Assembly: GCA_026991225.1 (NCBI GenBank)
Contig: JALXCB010000195.1
Span: 1-32,543 of the forward strand
Reading direction: 5' to 3'
Origin: Anaerolineae bacterium
Lineage (GTDB): Bacteria; Chloroflexota; Anaerolineae; J102
DNA: 32,543 bases
In this document: positions 14,283 through 24,093 of the stretch, one piece after another
Layout: the number at the start of each line of letters is the position of its first letter
Numbering within the stretch: the first letter of the stretch is position 1
Program-made: the position numbers and the translations under genes
Notes under the pieces: model-generated
What the model was told of the DNA's origin: nothing
Database searches by the model: none
Seen by the model: the letters and a program-made list of their open reading frames with translations, nothing else

Positions 14283-16799
14283 ATGAAAGCCATTGTCATG
14301 GCTGGAGGGCAGGGGTCGCGGCTGCGTCCCCTCACCATCTCTCGCCCCAAACCCCTCATTCCCCTGGTGAACAAGCCGATGGTGGCGCACATTATCGACT
14401 GGCTGCGCCGCCATCAGATAACCGAGGTTGTGCTTACTTTGCAGCATCAGGCGGATTGGTTTCAAGGGTATCTGGGCGCGGGAACAGGCCTGGGGGTGAA
14501 AATCGCGTATGCCGTGGAGGAATCGCCGTTGGGCACGGCGGGCGGCGTGCGCAACACCATCGAGCAAGGGTTGGTGGATTTCGATGAAACGGTGCTCATC
14601 GTCAGCGGCGACGCGGTGACCGATTTCGATCTGCGGGCGCTGGTGGATTTTCATGAGAAGAAAGGGGCCGAGGTGACGGTGGCCCTGCATCAGGTGGAGA
14701 ATCCCCTGGAATATGGCATGGTGATCACCGAACCGGACGGGCGCATTGTGCAGTTTGTAGAAAAGCCCGGCTGGGCGGAGGTGGTCAGTGATCTGGTGAA
14801 TACGGGCATTTATGTGATGCGGGCCAGGGCGCTGGCTTCGGTCCCGCCGGATGAGCCCTATGACTTCAGCAGTGATCTCTTTCCCTTGCTGCTTTCCCAG
14901 GGGCGTCCGCTCTATGGCTTGCCCATGGCGGGTTACTGGACCGATGCGGGTTCGCCGTCCGAATACATGCGGGCCAGCTTCGACATGCTGCGCGACCGGG
15001 TATGGCATGAACCCTTCGGCGAGGAGCGTCAGAAGGGCGTCTGGGTGGGGGATAATGTGGTGATCCACGAGTCGGCCCAGGTGAACGGTCCTGTGTTTTT
15101 GGGAAACAACGTGCGCATCAAAGCGGACGTCATCCTCGAAGGCCCGGCCGTGATTCGGGATGATACGATGGTGGATGCGCGGGCGAGCATCTCTCGCAGC
15201 GTTCTGTGGCGCGGCTGCTATGTAGGCGAAGGCGCGGAGATCAACGGCGCCATCATCAGCAAGCAATGCGTGATCAAACGCAACGCCCGTGTGCATCAGG
15301 GCGTGGTCATCGGCGACAAGACCGTCATCGGCGAAAGCGCGGTCATCCATCCCAACGTGAAGATCTGGCCCGAAAAGGAGGTGGAGGCGGGTGCGGAGGT
15401 GCGGGAGAGCATCATCTGGGCGGGCCAGCGGGGACGACGGGCGCTGTTCGGGCGGTTTGGCGTCACGGGCGTGGTGAATGTGGACCTGACGCCCGAATTC
15501 GCGGCCAAGCTGGGGGTGGCGTTTGGGGCCAGTCTGCCCAAAAACAGCATTGTCACCATCAACCGCGACCGGCATCCTGGCTCGCGGATGCTGAAGCGGG
15601 CGATTATCTCCGGGCTGCCCGCTGCGGGGGTGCAGGTGTTGGACCTGCGCACCCAGCCCATTCCCGTTGCCCGCTACTTCACTCGGATTTCCGAGGCCGA
15701 AGCGGGCGTGCATGTGCGCATTTCCCCGCACGATCGTCAGGTGGTGGACATTCGGTTCATCAACAAGCGCGGCATGAACCTGGGGCGGGTCAAGGAGAGG
15801 GAGGTGGAGCGCCTCTTCTTCCGGGAGGATTTCCGACGGGTGCAGGTGGATGAGATCGGGCGCATCGATTACGCATCCGATGTGGTGACGGCCTATTCCC
15901 AAGGCTTTCTCGCGGGTTTGAACGTTGACGTGGTGCGGGAGCGGGCGTTTTCGCTGGCGGTGGATTACGCCCATGGGTCGACCACGGATGTGCTGGAACC
16001 TTTGCTCGACGCGATGCAGGTGGATATCGTAAGTCTCAACGCCCGCCCGGAATTCTTCATGCTATCCACCTCGCCCGAGGAGTGGGAACTGCTGCTGGAG
16101 CGTCTGGGCAAATTGACGGTGACCATGGGGCTGGACCTGGGGGCGATGCTGGATGTGAGCGGCGAGAAGCTTTATCTGGTGGATGACTTTGGCCGACGCA
16201 TCTCCGACATGCTGGCGGCTGTGCTGCTGGCGGACCTGATGTGGCGCGTGGATCCGGGACGATCCATCGCCGTGCCGGTGGACGCTCCCACCGTCTTCGA
16301 GACCCTGGCCGAAAAGTATGGCGGGCGGGTGGTGCGCACGCGGGTGGATGTACAGGCGCTCATGACCGAGGCCGCAGCCGAAAATGTCGTGCTCGCCCTG
16401 AATGGCAACGGCCATTTCATCTTCTCCTGTTTCCATCCCGCGCCCGATGGCATGTTTGCGCTGGCGAAGTTCCTGGAATTCCTCGCTATTCAGGATGTGA
16501 CTCTCTCCCAGGCAACGGAGGAGCTTCCTCCCTTCTATCGCGTCCACGCCACCATCCATTGCCCGCTGGCCGAAAAGGGGCGCATCATGCGCGAAGTGAA
16601 CGAGGGCGTGGCGCCCTATCTGATCGACGCCATCGACGGCGTGCGCTTCTCGGCGGGCGAGGGGCGCTGGGTGCTCATCCGCCCTGATGCGGATCGCCCC
16701 CTGCTGCATATCGTGGCCCAAGGTCAGAGCGCGGAGGACGCAGCGAGGCTGGTCGAACAACAGATTAAGTGGGTGGCCAGCCTGATCAGCATGGATTGA
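14283..16799 (+). CDS. Mannose-1-phosphate guanylyltransferase / phosphomannomutase-like fusion
   Basis: An 838-residue three-part protein. Residues 1-235 are a sugar-1-phosphate nucleotidyltransferase with GGQGSRLRPLT (8-18), K23-P-K24-type PKPLIPLVNKP and the metal/sugar motifs VSGDAVTD and VEKPGW. Residues 253-365 form a left-handed beta-helix of hexapeptide repeats (VWVGDNVVIHESAQVNG, VVIGDKTVIGESAVIHP). Residues 385-838 follow the four-domain phosphohexomutase fold. The mutase part has RISPHD at 479-484 where active enzymes have the phosphoserine TASHNP loop, and LDVSGEKLYLVDD where the Mg loop DxDGDR is expected, so catalysis there is doubtful. Similar fusions of about 840 residues occur in cyanobacteria and actinobacteria. 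It would supply GDP-mannose or a related nucleotide sugar. The exact nucleotide is not readable. Confidence 0.85.
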   Translation: MKAIVMAGGQGSRLRPLTISRPKPLIPLVNKPMVAHIIDWLRRHQITEVVLTLQHQADWFQGYLGAGTGLGVKIAYAVEESPLGTAGGVRNTIEQGLVDFDETVLIVSGDAVTDFDLRALVDFHEKKGAEVTVALHQVENPLEYGMVITEPDGRIVQFVEKPGWAEVVSDLVNTGIYVMRARALASVPPDEPYDFSSDLFPLLLSQGRPLYGLPMAGYWTDAGSPSEYMRASFDMLRDRVWHEPFGEERQKGVWVGDNVVIHESAQVNGPVFLGNNVRIKADVILEGPAVIRDDTMVDARASISRSVLWRGCYVGEGAEINGAIISKQCVIKRNARVHQGVVIGDKTVIGESAVIHPNVKIWPEKEVEAGAEVRESIIWAGQRGRRALFGRFGVTGVVNVDLTPEFAAKLGVAFGASLPKNSIVTINRDRHPGSRMLKRAIISGLPAAGVQVLDLRTQPIPVARYFTRISEAEAGVHVRISPHDRQVVDIRFINKRGMNLGRVKEREVERLFFREDFRRVQVDEIGRIDYASDVVTAYSQGFLAGLNVDVVRERAFSLAVDYAHGSTTDVLEPLLDAMQVDIVSLNARPEFFMLSTSPEEWELLLERLGKLTVTMGLDLGAMLDVSGEKLYLVDDFGRRISDMLAAVLLADLMWRVDPGRSIAVPVDAPTVFETLAEKYGGRVVRTRVDVQALMTEAAAENVVLALNGNGHFIFSCFHPAPDGMFALAKFLEFLAIQDVTLSQATEELPPFYRVHATIHCPLAEKGRIMREVNEGVAPYLIDAIDGVRFSAGEGRWVLIRPDADRPLLHIVAQGQSAEDAARLVEQQIKWVASLISMD

Positions 16800-16837
16800 G
16801 CGCGACGCGATGGAAACTGAAATGCCCTTCATCTCGT

Positions 16838-16867
16838 TTGACAGGATTTTTCCATTTATGCTAAACT
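16838..16867 (+). promoter_or_regulatory. Promoter of the peptide-transport operon
   Basis: TTGACA at 16838-16843 and TAAACT at 16862-16867 are spaced 18 bases apart, with an extended TG at 16859-16860. The transcript would start near 16874, about 90 bases before oppD. Confidence 0.6.
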
Positions 16868-16871
16868 CAAT

Positions 16872-16904
16872 CGCCGGTAGGTTTGAATCCAAACGGCGTC
16901 TTTT
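16872..16904 (+). promoter_or_regulatory. Stem-loop in the opp leader
   Basis: CGCC/GGCG and GTTTG/CAAAC pair around AATC, with a bulge on the left strand, and are followed by TCTTTT. It lies at the very start of the predicted transcript and could be a 5' stabilising hairpin or a weak attenuator. It is not a tRNA. Confidence 0.35.
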
Positions 16905-16963
16905 CAATGCCTTCTTGAATCATTTCCAATTTTCCCAATGAATTAAAGATTGAAGGAGAGTCA

Positions 16964-17966
<1,003 letters not shown>

Positions 17967-17974
<8 letters not shown>

Positions 17975-18992
17975 GCAGACCCCCGCCCCCACCAACGGAC
18001 ATGGAAAAAAGGAGGACATCCTTCTTGAGGTCAAAGACCTCAAGATGTATTTCCCCATCACCAAGGGCATTATCATCCAGCGCAAGATCGCGGATGTGAA
18101 AGCGGTGGATGGCGTCAGCTTCAGCATCAAACGGGGTGAGACATTGGGCCTGGTGGGTGAGTCCGGCTGCGGCAAATCCACCACAGGGCGCGCCATCCTG
18201 CAACTTTATCGCCCCACGGCAGGCAGTGTGCAGTTTGAAGGTAAGGAGCTGACCACGCTGAAAGGGGAAGCGTTGCGACGTCAACGCCGCGAGATGCAGA
18301 TGATCTTCCAGGACCCATACGCCTCCTTGAATCCACGTCTTACGGTGGGCAACATCATTGGCGAGCCGTTGGAAGTGCATAATCTGGCCAAGGGCAAGGA
18401 AAAGCGCGAGCGGGTGCAGGAGCTCCTCAAGCTGGTGGGGCTCAACCCCTACTTCATCAACCGCTATCCCCACGAATTTTCGGGGGGGCAGCGGCAGCGC
18501 ATCGGCATCGCCCGGGCCCTGGCTGTGAATCCCAAGTTCATCGTGGCGGATGAGCCTATTTCCGCGCTGGACGTCTCCATTCAGGCGCAGATCGTGAACC
18601 TGCTGGAGGACTTGCAGGCCGATCTGGGATTGACCTACCTGTTCATCGCCCACGATCTTTCCATGGTTCGCCACATTTCCGATCGCGTCGCCGTGATGTA
18701 TCTGGGGAAGATCGTCGAATTGACCGATCACGAGACCTTGTACGAGAATCCGCTGCATCCTTATACCAAGGCTCTGCTTTCCGCTGTGCCCATTCCCGAT
18801 CCTTATATCGAGGAAAAGCGGCAACGCATTGTGTTGGAAGGCGATGTGCCTTCGCCTACGAATCCGCCATCGGGTTGCAATTTCCGCACCCGCTGTCCGC
18901 AGGTCATGGACATTTGTGCGGAGCAAGACCCTGAATGGAAGAACGTGGGTGCCCCTGAGAAGGAGCATTGGGTCGCCTGTCATCTTTACTGA
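17967..18992 (+). CDS. oppF: Peptide ABC transporter ATPase OppF/DppF
   Basis: A 341-residue partner ATPase of OppD. Walker A GESGCGKS at 64-71, [14 protein letters not shown], signature FSGGQRQR at 171-178, Walker B FIVADEP and FIAHDLSMV are all intact. C304, C310, C317 and C338 repeat the Cys pattern of OppD. The N-terminus carries a short Pro/Gly/Lys-rich lead of about 17 residues before the ABC fold. The open frame extends upstream to 17829, but the ATG at 17967 overlaps the oppD stop (ATGCCTGA) and has AAAGGAGG upstream, which fits translational coupling. It forms the ATPase heterodimer with OppD beneath the OppB/OppC permease. Confidence 0.96.
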
Positions 18993-19171
18993 GCGTCCAG
19001 AGGCCCCTCGTAAGTTCGTTATCAGCAGCCCGTCAAAACAATCTCACGTTCCCTGCATCGCTCTCGTTTCCAGGGCTGTTGTCATAAATTCCAATCGTCG
19101 GTCAAACGACTTTTCACATCCGATTGTCTGAAAAAGGAGGTAGGAAAAGCCACAGCAACTCTTTCCGCGTG

Positions 19172-19200
19172 AAAACGACAGCCTGGCACGCTGGCGTTTT
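19172..19200 (+). terminator. Stem-loop between oppF and the binding-protein gene
   Basis: AAAACG-A-CAGC (19172-19182) pairs with GCTG-G-CGTTTT (19190-19200), with one internal mismatch and a 7-base loop. It ends in TTTT, so it may partly terminate or act as a processing site, letting the binding-protein gene be expressed separately. The 278-base gap holds no gene. An isolated AAGGAGG at 19134-19140 is not followed by a start codon. Confidence 0.45.
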
Positions 19201-19270
19201 ACACACATCGTTGTCGTGCGCAAATCCGCGCGTTCCCAAATTCTTCCACTCATAGGAGGAGAAAAGAAGC

Positions 19271-21148
19271 ATGTCTCGTAACAAGTGGATTGTCTTGATT
19301 CTGGTGCTCGCTCTTGGCATAGTTGCACTGAGCGCTTGCGGCGGCCAGAGCACCCCTCAGGTCGTCGAGAAGGTCGTGGAAAAGACCGTCGTCGTCACCC
19401 AGGTGGTGGAGAAGGAAGTCGAGAAGACTGTGGTGGTGACCGAGGTCGTTGAGAAAGAGGTCGTCGTCACGCCGACGCCTGCTCCGGCCACCGAGGTCGT
19501 CCTGAACCTGAACCTGGGCACCGAGCCCCCCACCCTGGATCCCTCGCTGGCTACCGACACGACCTCCATCGACGTGTTGGGCAACATCATGGCCGGCCTG
19601 ACCTGGATCGACGCCGAGACCAACGAGCCCGTGCCCTACCTGGCCGAATCCTGGGATGTGAACGATGATGTCACCGAATTCACCTTCCATCTGCGCCAGG
19701 ACAATAACTGGGTGCGGTACAACACCGGCACCGGCGAAATTGAGGTGATGCGCCCCGTCACCGCTGAGGATGTGGCTTACGGCGTCCGCCGTACTCTGGA
19801 TCCCCGCACGGCTTCCGACTACGCCTATGTGCTCTACATTATCAAGGGCGGCGAGGAACTGAACACCGCAGACCTGGACGCGCTGAGCGACGAGGAAGTG
19901 CAGGCCCTGTTCGACAACCTGGGTGTGGAAGTCATCGACGATTATACCATCAAGTTCACCCTGGCGGATCCCGCTCCTTACTTCCCCTCCATTGCCAGCA
20001 TGTGGGTGGCGTTCCCCATGCCCAAAGAGGTCATCGAGGATAAGGGCGAGCGCTGGATCGAGCCTGGCATCATCTGGACCAACGGCCCCATGGTGCTGAC
20101 CAAGTGGGCGCATGACGACAGCCTGCAACTGCGCAAGAACCCCAACTGGTGGGGCGCTGATGATGTGCAGATCGATGTCATTGATTACGTGATGGTCACC
20201 GAAGCCTCCACCGCCTTCGCCATGTACGAAGCTGGCGACCTGGATGTGGCTGGCGTGCCTCTGGACGAGATCGATCGCGTGAAGGCCGATCCCGAACTGA
20301 GCAAGCAGCTCACCATCGCCCCCGCTCCTTGCACCTACTACTACGGCTTCATCAACACCAAGGCCCCCGTGGATGACGCCAACGTGCGCCGCGCCCTCTC
20401 TGCGGCCATCGACCGCAAGGGCCTGGTGGAGAATGTGACCAAGGGCGGTCAGATTCCGGCCAACACCTTTGCCCCCGCCATGATCTTCGGTAGCGCAGCC
20501 GGCGATCCCGACATCGCTCCCTGGGCCCTGCCCGAGGAGATGGGCGGAACCGGCTATGACAAAGCGCTCGAGATGGCTAAGGGCTGGCTGAAAGACGCCG
20601 GTTACAACGACGGCTCCGAGCTGGGCACCATCACCCTGATGCACAACACCTCCGAGGGCCACGCCCGCATCGCCCAGGCCATCGCGGCCATGTGGAAGGA
20701 CGCCCTCAATGTAGATGTGGCTGTCGAGAATCAGGAGTGGAAAGTGTACCTGAACACCATCAAGAAGGACACCCCCATCGAAGAGGTGCCCCACGTCTTC
20801 CGCCTGGGCTGGTGCGCGGACTACCCCGATCAGAACAACTGGCTGAACGAGGTGTTCAATCCTGAAATCGGCGCCAACCGCCTGCGCTGGGACAACAAAG
20901 AGTTCGCCGAACTGATGCGCAAGGCCCGCGCTTCCACGGATCCCGAAGCGCGCAAGGCCATGTATAAGCGCGGCGAGCAGATTCTGGTGGACGAGGAAGC
21001 CGCCATGGCTCCCATCTACTACTACACCACCGTCACCATGACCAAGCCCTGGGTCACCTACCGCACCCTCGGCACGGTGGGCCCCGCCGGTCATTACACC
21101 TGGAAGATCGATTGGGAAGCCAAGAAAGCGGCCCTCGGTCTGAAATAA
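19271..21148 (+). CDS. Peptide-binding lipoprotein (SBP family 5, OppA/DppA-like)
   Basis: A 625-residue extracytoplasmic solute-binding protein. The lipoprotein signal has lipobox LSAC with C23. Residues 31-68 are a repetitive VVEK/VVVT linker, then TPTPAPA, a form characteristic of Chloroflexota binding proteins and probably a flexible stalk. The SBP_bac_5 domain runs from about 76 to the end: LNLGTEPPTLDPSLATD, FTFHLRQDNNWV, AEDVAYGVRRTLDPRTASDYAY, LRKNPNWWG, YYYGFINTKAPVDDANVRRALSAAIDRKGLV. It delivers peptides to OppBC. AGGAGGAG lies about ten bases before the ATG. Stem-loops on both sides suggest higher expression than its operon partners, as is usual for binding proteins. The ligand class is inferred from the family and neighbours. 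Confidence 0.95.
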   Translation: MSRNKWIVLILVLALGIVALSACGGQSTPQVVEKVVEKTVVVTQVVEKEVEKTVVVTEVVEKEVVVTPTPAPATEVVLNLNLGTEPPTLDPSLATDTTSIDVLGNIMAGLTWIDAETNEPVPYLAESWDVNDDVTEFTFHLRQDNNWVRYNTGTGEIEVMRPVTAEDVAYGVRRTLDPRTASDYAYVLYIIKGGEELNTADLDALSDEEVQALFDNLGVEVIDDYTIKFTLADPAPYFPSIASMWVAFPMPKEVIEDKGERWIEPGIIWTNGPMVLTKWAHDDSLQLRKNPNWWGADDVQIDVIDYVMVTEASTAFAMYEAGDLDVAGVPLDEIDRVKADPELSKQLTIAPAPCTYYYGFINTKAPVDDANVRRALSAAIDRKGLVENVTKGGQIPANTFAPAMIFGSAAGDPDIAPWALPEEMGGTGYDKALEMAKGWLKDAGYNDGSELGTITLMHNTSEGHARIAQAIAAMWKDALNVDVAVENQEWKVYLNTIKKDTPIEEVPHVFRLGWCADYPDQNNWLNEVFNPEIGANRLRWDNKEFAELMRKARASTDPEARKAMYKRGEQILVDEEAAMAPIYYYTTVTMTKPWVTYRTLGTVGPAGHYTWKIDWEAKKAALGLK

Positions 21149-21168
21149 CCCCCTTCACCCGCATTTCA

Positions 21169-21200
21169 GGCTGGCGGCTTCATTGTAGAGGCCGCCAGCC
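21169..21200 (+). terminator. Strong hairpin after the binding-protein gene
   Basis: GGCTGGCGGC (21169-21178) and GCCGCCAGCC (21191-21200) form a perfect 10-bp stem. The downstream bases are TTCCTCTC, not a clean T-run, so partial termination or 3'-end stabilisation of the binding-protein mRNA is more likely than full termination. Confidence 0.6.
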
Positions 21201-21220
21201 TTCCTCTCAGCACGCCCCTG

Positions 21221-21297
21221 GGATATTAGGCAGTGGATATTGGATATTGCTTGCTGTTGTAATGTCCGATGCCCATTGACTAATATCCAATCTCAAC
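21221..21297 (+). repeat. GGATATT-type palindromic intergenic repeat
   Basis: GGATATTAGG, GTGGATATTGGATATTG and the reverse TAATATCCAATC. ATTGGATATT (21239-21248) is exactly complementary to AATATCCAAT (21282-21291). It lies between the binding-protein hairpin and oppB. Confidence 0.6.
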
Positions 21298-21316
21298 TTT
21301 CCGAGGATACGGGACT

Positions 21317-22387
21317 ATGTTACAGTTTGTTATTCGGCGTATCATCTGGACCATTCCTGTGCTGTTCCTGGTTACATTCTTTACATTCGCGCTGGTGCGG
21401 GCTATTCCCGGCGGCCCCTTTGATTTTGCCGGTGACAAAAGTCTGCCTCCTACCGTGGTGAAGAATCTGGAGGCGAAATATCATCTCAATGATCCGCTGT
21501 GGCAGCAGTTTTGTTCCTATCTCATCGGCGACACGGTGTGTCGACCGGGACAGGAACAGAACGGGGTGCCCAGCAAGGGCATTCTGCTGGGCGATCTGGG
21601 ACCCTCCTTCCGCTATCGCGGCCGCACGGTGAACGACATCATCGCCACCGCGCTTCCCATCTCCGCCCAATTGGGTTTCATGGCCGTGATGCTGGGAATG
21701 CTGATCGGCATTCCCGCGGGGATCATCGCCGCGCTCAAACACAACACCCCCATCGACTATACCGCGACATTCGTCGCCGTATTGGGCGTGTCCATCTCAA
21801 ACGTCGTGTTGGGCCCCTTCCTGATCTGGATATTTGCGCTCAAACTCGGCTGGTTCCCGGTGGCCACGTGGGCGGCGGAGCCCTTATTCTCCAACATCGC
21901 GGAGAAATACATTGCCGCGGGCGAACCGATTCCCATGTGGGTCAACCTCATTCCCAAACCCACGGTGGATTTCTTCATGCATGCGGTGTTGCCCGTGGTC
22001 ACCCTGGGCACGGCCCTTTCCGCCAGCCTTGCTCGTCTCACCCGTGGCAGCCTGTTGCAGGTTATTCGCGAGGATTACATCCGCACGGCCCGGGCCAAAG
22101 GGCTGCGTGAACGGGCCGTCATCATCACCCACGCCCTGAAGAACAGCATGATCCCCGTGGTCACCATCCTGGGGCCCATGTTCGCTGGCGTACTCACAGG
22201 CACCTTCGTGGTGGAGCAGATCTTCGCCATTCCCGGCTTGGGACGCCACTTTGTGACCAGCGTCGGCAACCGGGACTATCCCGTCGTTCTGGGCACCACC
22301 CTGGTTTATGCCGTCGCCATCGTCATCGCCAACATGTTTGTGGATATCACTTACGCCTGGCTCGATCCCCGTGTGCGTCTAGAGTAG
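21317..22387 (+). CDS. oppB: Peptide ABC transporter permease OppB/DppB
   Basis: A 356-residue inner-membrane permease. The N-terminal BPD_transp_1_N motif MLQFVIRRIIWTIPVLFLVTFFTFALVRAIPGGPFD is complete. Five further helices include the EAA loop YIRTARAKGLRERAVIITHALKN, which contacts OppD/F, and it ends WLDPRVRLE. It is some 30-40 residues longer than typical OppB (about 310-330). The additions lie in the periplasmic loop after helix 1, with a Cys pair in FCSYLIGDTVC, and in the later loop around WAAEPLFSNIAEKYIAAGEPIP. The Cys pair could form a disulfide. GAGG lies 11 bases before the ATG. It is separated from the binding-protein gene by a hairpin and a repeat, and 59 bases precede oppC. 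Confidence 0.95.
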   Translation: MLQFVIRRIIWTIPVLFLVTFFTFALVRAIPGGPFDFAGDKSLPPTVVKNLEAKYHLNDPLWQQFCSYLIGDTVCRPGQEQNGVPSKGILLGDLGPSFRYRGRTVNDIIATALPISAQLGFMAVMLGMLIGIPAGIIAALKHNTPIDYTATFVAVLGVSISNVVLGPFLIWIFALKLGWFPVATWAAEPLFSNIAEKYIAAGEPIPMWVNLIPKPTVDFFMHAVLPVVTLGTALSASLARLTRGSLLQVIREDYIRTARAKGLRERAVIITHALKNSMIPVVTILGPMFAGVLTGTFVVEQIFAIPGLGRHFVTSVGNRDYPVVLGTTLVYAVAIVIANMFVDITYAWLDPRVRLE

Positions 22388-22446
22388 TTGCAATCCGTAA
22401 GCCTTGCAATTAAATTCGATTTCATTCATTTTTGGAGAAACGTTCT

Positions 22447-23649
22447 ATGACCACTGCCACCGACACATCGCCCAAGGACCTTGATCTTGCTGCACAGCGA
22501 TCCCGGTCGCCGTTGCGCGATGCGATGAGCCAGTTTTTCAAGAACAAGGTCGCTGTTGGGGCGTTGATTTTTATCATCATCGAAATCATCATTGCCATCC
22601 CGCCCGTGACCGACGCCATCGCACCTTTTCCCTATGATAAAACCAGCCTCTACGATAATCTGGCGCCTCCCGGCGCTCCCTACACGGGACGCGACCCCGA
22701 ATTTCAGGGAAAGACTTTCTTGCTTGGCGCAGATTATTTGGGCCGCGACCTGTTGAGCCGAACCCTCTATGGCGCCCAGGTCTCCCTGGCGGTGGGATTC
22801 GTTGGCGCCACGGTGAGCCTGTTGGTGGGCACCCTCATCGGGCTGATCTCTGGATACAGCCGCCCGGCCATCGATAACATCATCATGCGCTTGGTGGACT
22901 TTCTTTATGCACTGCCCATCCTCGTGTTCATCATCCTAATGCAGGTCTACTTCAAGGCGGTGGCCAGAACGGAGAGTTCCGCCGGATTGGAGCCATTCAC
23001 CCTCCCGAGCTGGTTCGGGTGGGTGGTCCTAGGATTTTTTGTGGTGGCGGTCGTCGCAGGCGTCTATATGGCCCGGCGTGAGGACGGCGGCGGGATTCAC
23101 TACCTTTTCGTCTTTCTGGCCGGGGCCCTGGTGCTCTCCTTCGTCTTATTCATCGCGCTGGTCATGAGCACCGGCCGCAGCTTCATGGCCAGCCTGGTGG
23201 AGATCGACAACGCGTTCGGCGGCATGTTCTTCCTCTTCATCGCCCTGGGCCTTTTGAACTGGATCGGCATGGCCCGTATCACGCGCGGGCAGGTGCTCAG
23301 CGTGAAGAACAAAGAATATGTGGAAGCGGCCCGGGCCATCGGAGCCAACGACCGCCGCATCATCTTCCAGCACCTCCTGCCCAACGTCCTCGGCCCGGCC
23401 ATCATCTACGAAACCCTGGCCATTCCCGGCTACATTTTCACCGAGGCTTTCCTCAGCTTCATCGGCCTGGGCATCAATCCCCCTCGCCCCAGTTGGGGGA
23501 ACATGATCTCCGAAAACTATCAGGGCCTGCGCGCGGCCCCCTGGACCGTGCTCGTGCCCAGTCTGGCCCTGACCCTCACCGTGCTGGCCTTCAACTTCCT
23601 GGGCGATGGCCTGCGCGACGCCTTCGACCCGCGCCTGCGCGGCGAATAA
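22447..23649 (+). CDS. oppC: Peptide ABC transporter permease OppC/DppC, enlarged
   Basis: A 400-residue permease, against about 300 for typical OppC. The usual features are present: N-terminal helix (34-54), TFLLGADYLGRDLLSR (the LGTDxxGRDxxSR motif), the EAA loop EYVEAARAIGANDRRIIFQHLLPN (290-313) and the end FNFLGDGLRDAFDPRLR. Between LYALPILVFIILMQVYFK and FGGMFFLFIALGLLNWIGMARI there is an extra segment of about 85 residues (170-255), with two added hydrophobic helices near 191-209 and 217-240. ATG 22447 follows GGAG. A TTG start at 22432 would consume that ribosome-binding site and is rejected. A terminator-like hairpin follows 49 bases after the stop. Confidence 0.94.
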   Translation: MTTATDTSPKDLDLAAQRSRSPLRDAMSQFFKNKVAVGALIFIIIEIIIAIPPVTDAIAPFPYDKTSLYDNLAPPGAPYTGRDPEFQGKTFLLGADYLGRDLLSRTLYGAQVSLAVGFVGATVSLLVGTLIGLISGYSRPAIDNIIMRLVDFLYALPILVFIILMQVYFKAVARTESSAGLEPFTLPSWFGWVVLGFFVVAVVAGVYMARREDGGGIHYLFVFLAGALVLSFVLFIALVMSTGRSFMASLVEIDNAFGGMFFLFIALGLLNWIGMARITRGQVLSVKNKEYVEAARAIGANDRRIIFQHLLPNVLGPAIIYETLAIPGYIFTEAFLSFIGLGINPPRPSWGNMISENYQGLRAAPWTVLVPSLALTLTVLAFNFLGDGLRDAFDPRLRGE

Positions 23650-23697
23650 GCACCCGAAGGCCCGCTCCCTCAACTCGACAACTAACGACGTCGCCAG

Positions 23698-23723
23698 CCC
23701 TGGTTCAATGATTTGGACCAGGG
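23698..23723 (+). terminator. Hairpin after the opp operon
   Basis: CCCTGGTTCA (23698-23707) pairs with TGGACCAGGG (23714-23723), with one G-T wobble and a 6-base loop. There is no clean T-run, so efficiency is uncertain. It is well placed to end the operon. Confidence 0.5.
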
Positions 23724-23747
23724 TTCGTCATTGGGGGATAATGATAC

Positions 23748-24034
23748 CTGCTTTGAAAATAAGATTTGGAGGACGCAGATGACGCAGATTGAAACGGATG
23801 AGCGCAGATAAAAAGAAAAAATCTGTGAAAATCTGTATTCGTCAACAGTAGTCTAAACAGACGCTGCAATCCAGCCTGCTGAAAAATGGACTGAATGTGC
23901 AGGCTTCGCAGGTCGAAAGACTTCGCATCAGTCATTTTCGCTGAGAGATAGATGTTCAACCTTTGGTTGATCAATACAAAATCTGTGAAAATCATCTGCG
24001 AAAATCAGCGTCGCATCAGCGTTATCAGCGTTCT
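23748..24034 (+). repeat. CGCAGAT-type intergenic repeat, copy 2, split
   Basis: The left part (23748-23841) matches 11727-11833 almost base for base at its start. Then about 137 unrelated bases follow, including a GCCTGC/GCAGGC inverted repeat, before right-arm words AAAATCATCTGCGAAAATCAGCG resume at 23979-24034. This 444-base gap between oppC and the next gene holds no coding region that I can support. Confidence 0.7.
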
Positions 24035-24093
24035 CATCTTCATCCGTATCGGCGAGCCGCCGCTCGTCTCGCCCGTTTTCTGACATATCCGCC

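Noticed and set aside
14247-15974. 575-codon minus-strand frame opposite the nucleotidyltransferase fusion
   Set aside because: His/Arg/Asp-rich shadow without domain features. The plus strand has full family motifs.
16872-16898. tRNA-like GGTTTGAATCC near a stem
   Set aside because: No acceptor, D or anticodon arms. It is a simple bulged hairpin in the opp leader.
19250-21094. 614-codon open frame opposite the binding-protein gene
   Set aside because: Composition is Gly/His/Val-rich and follows the complement of a clear SBP family 5 lipoprotein. No signal or motif of its own.
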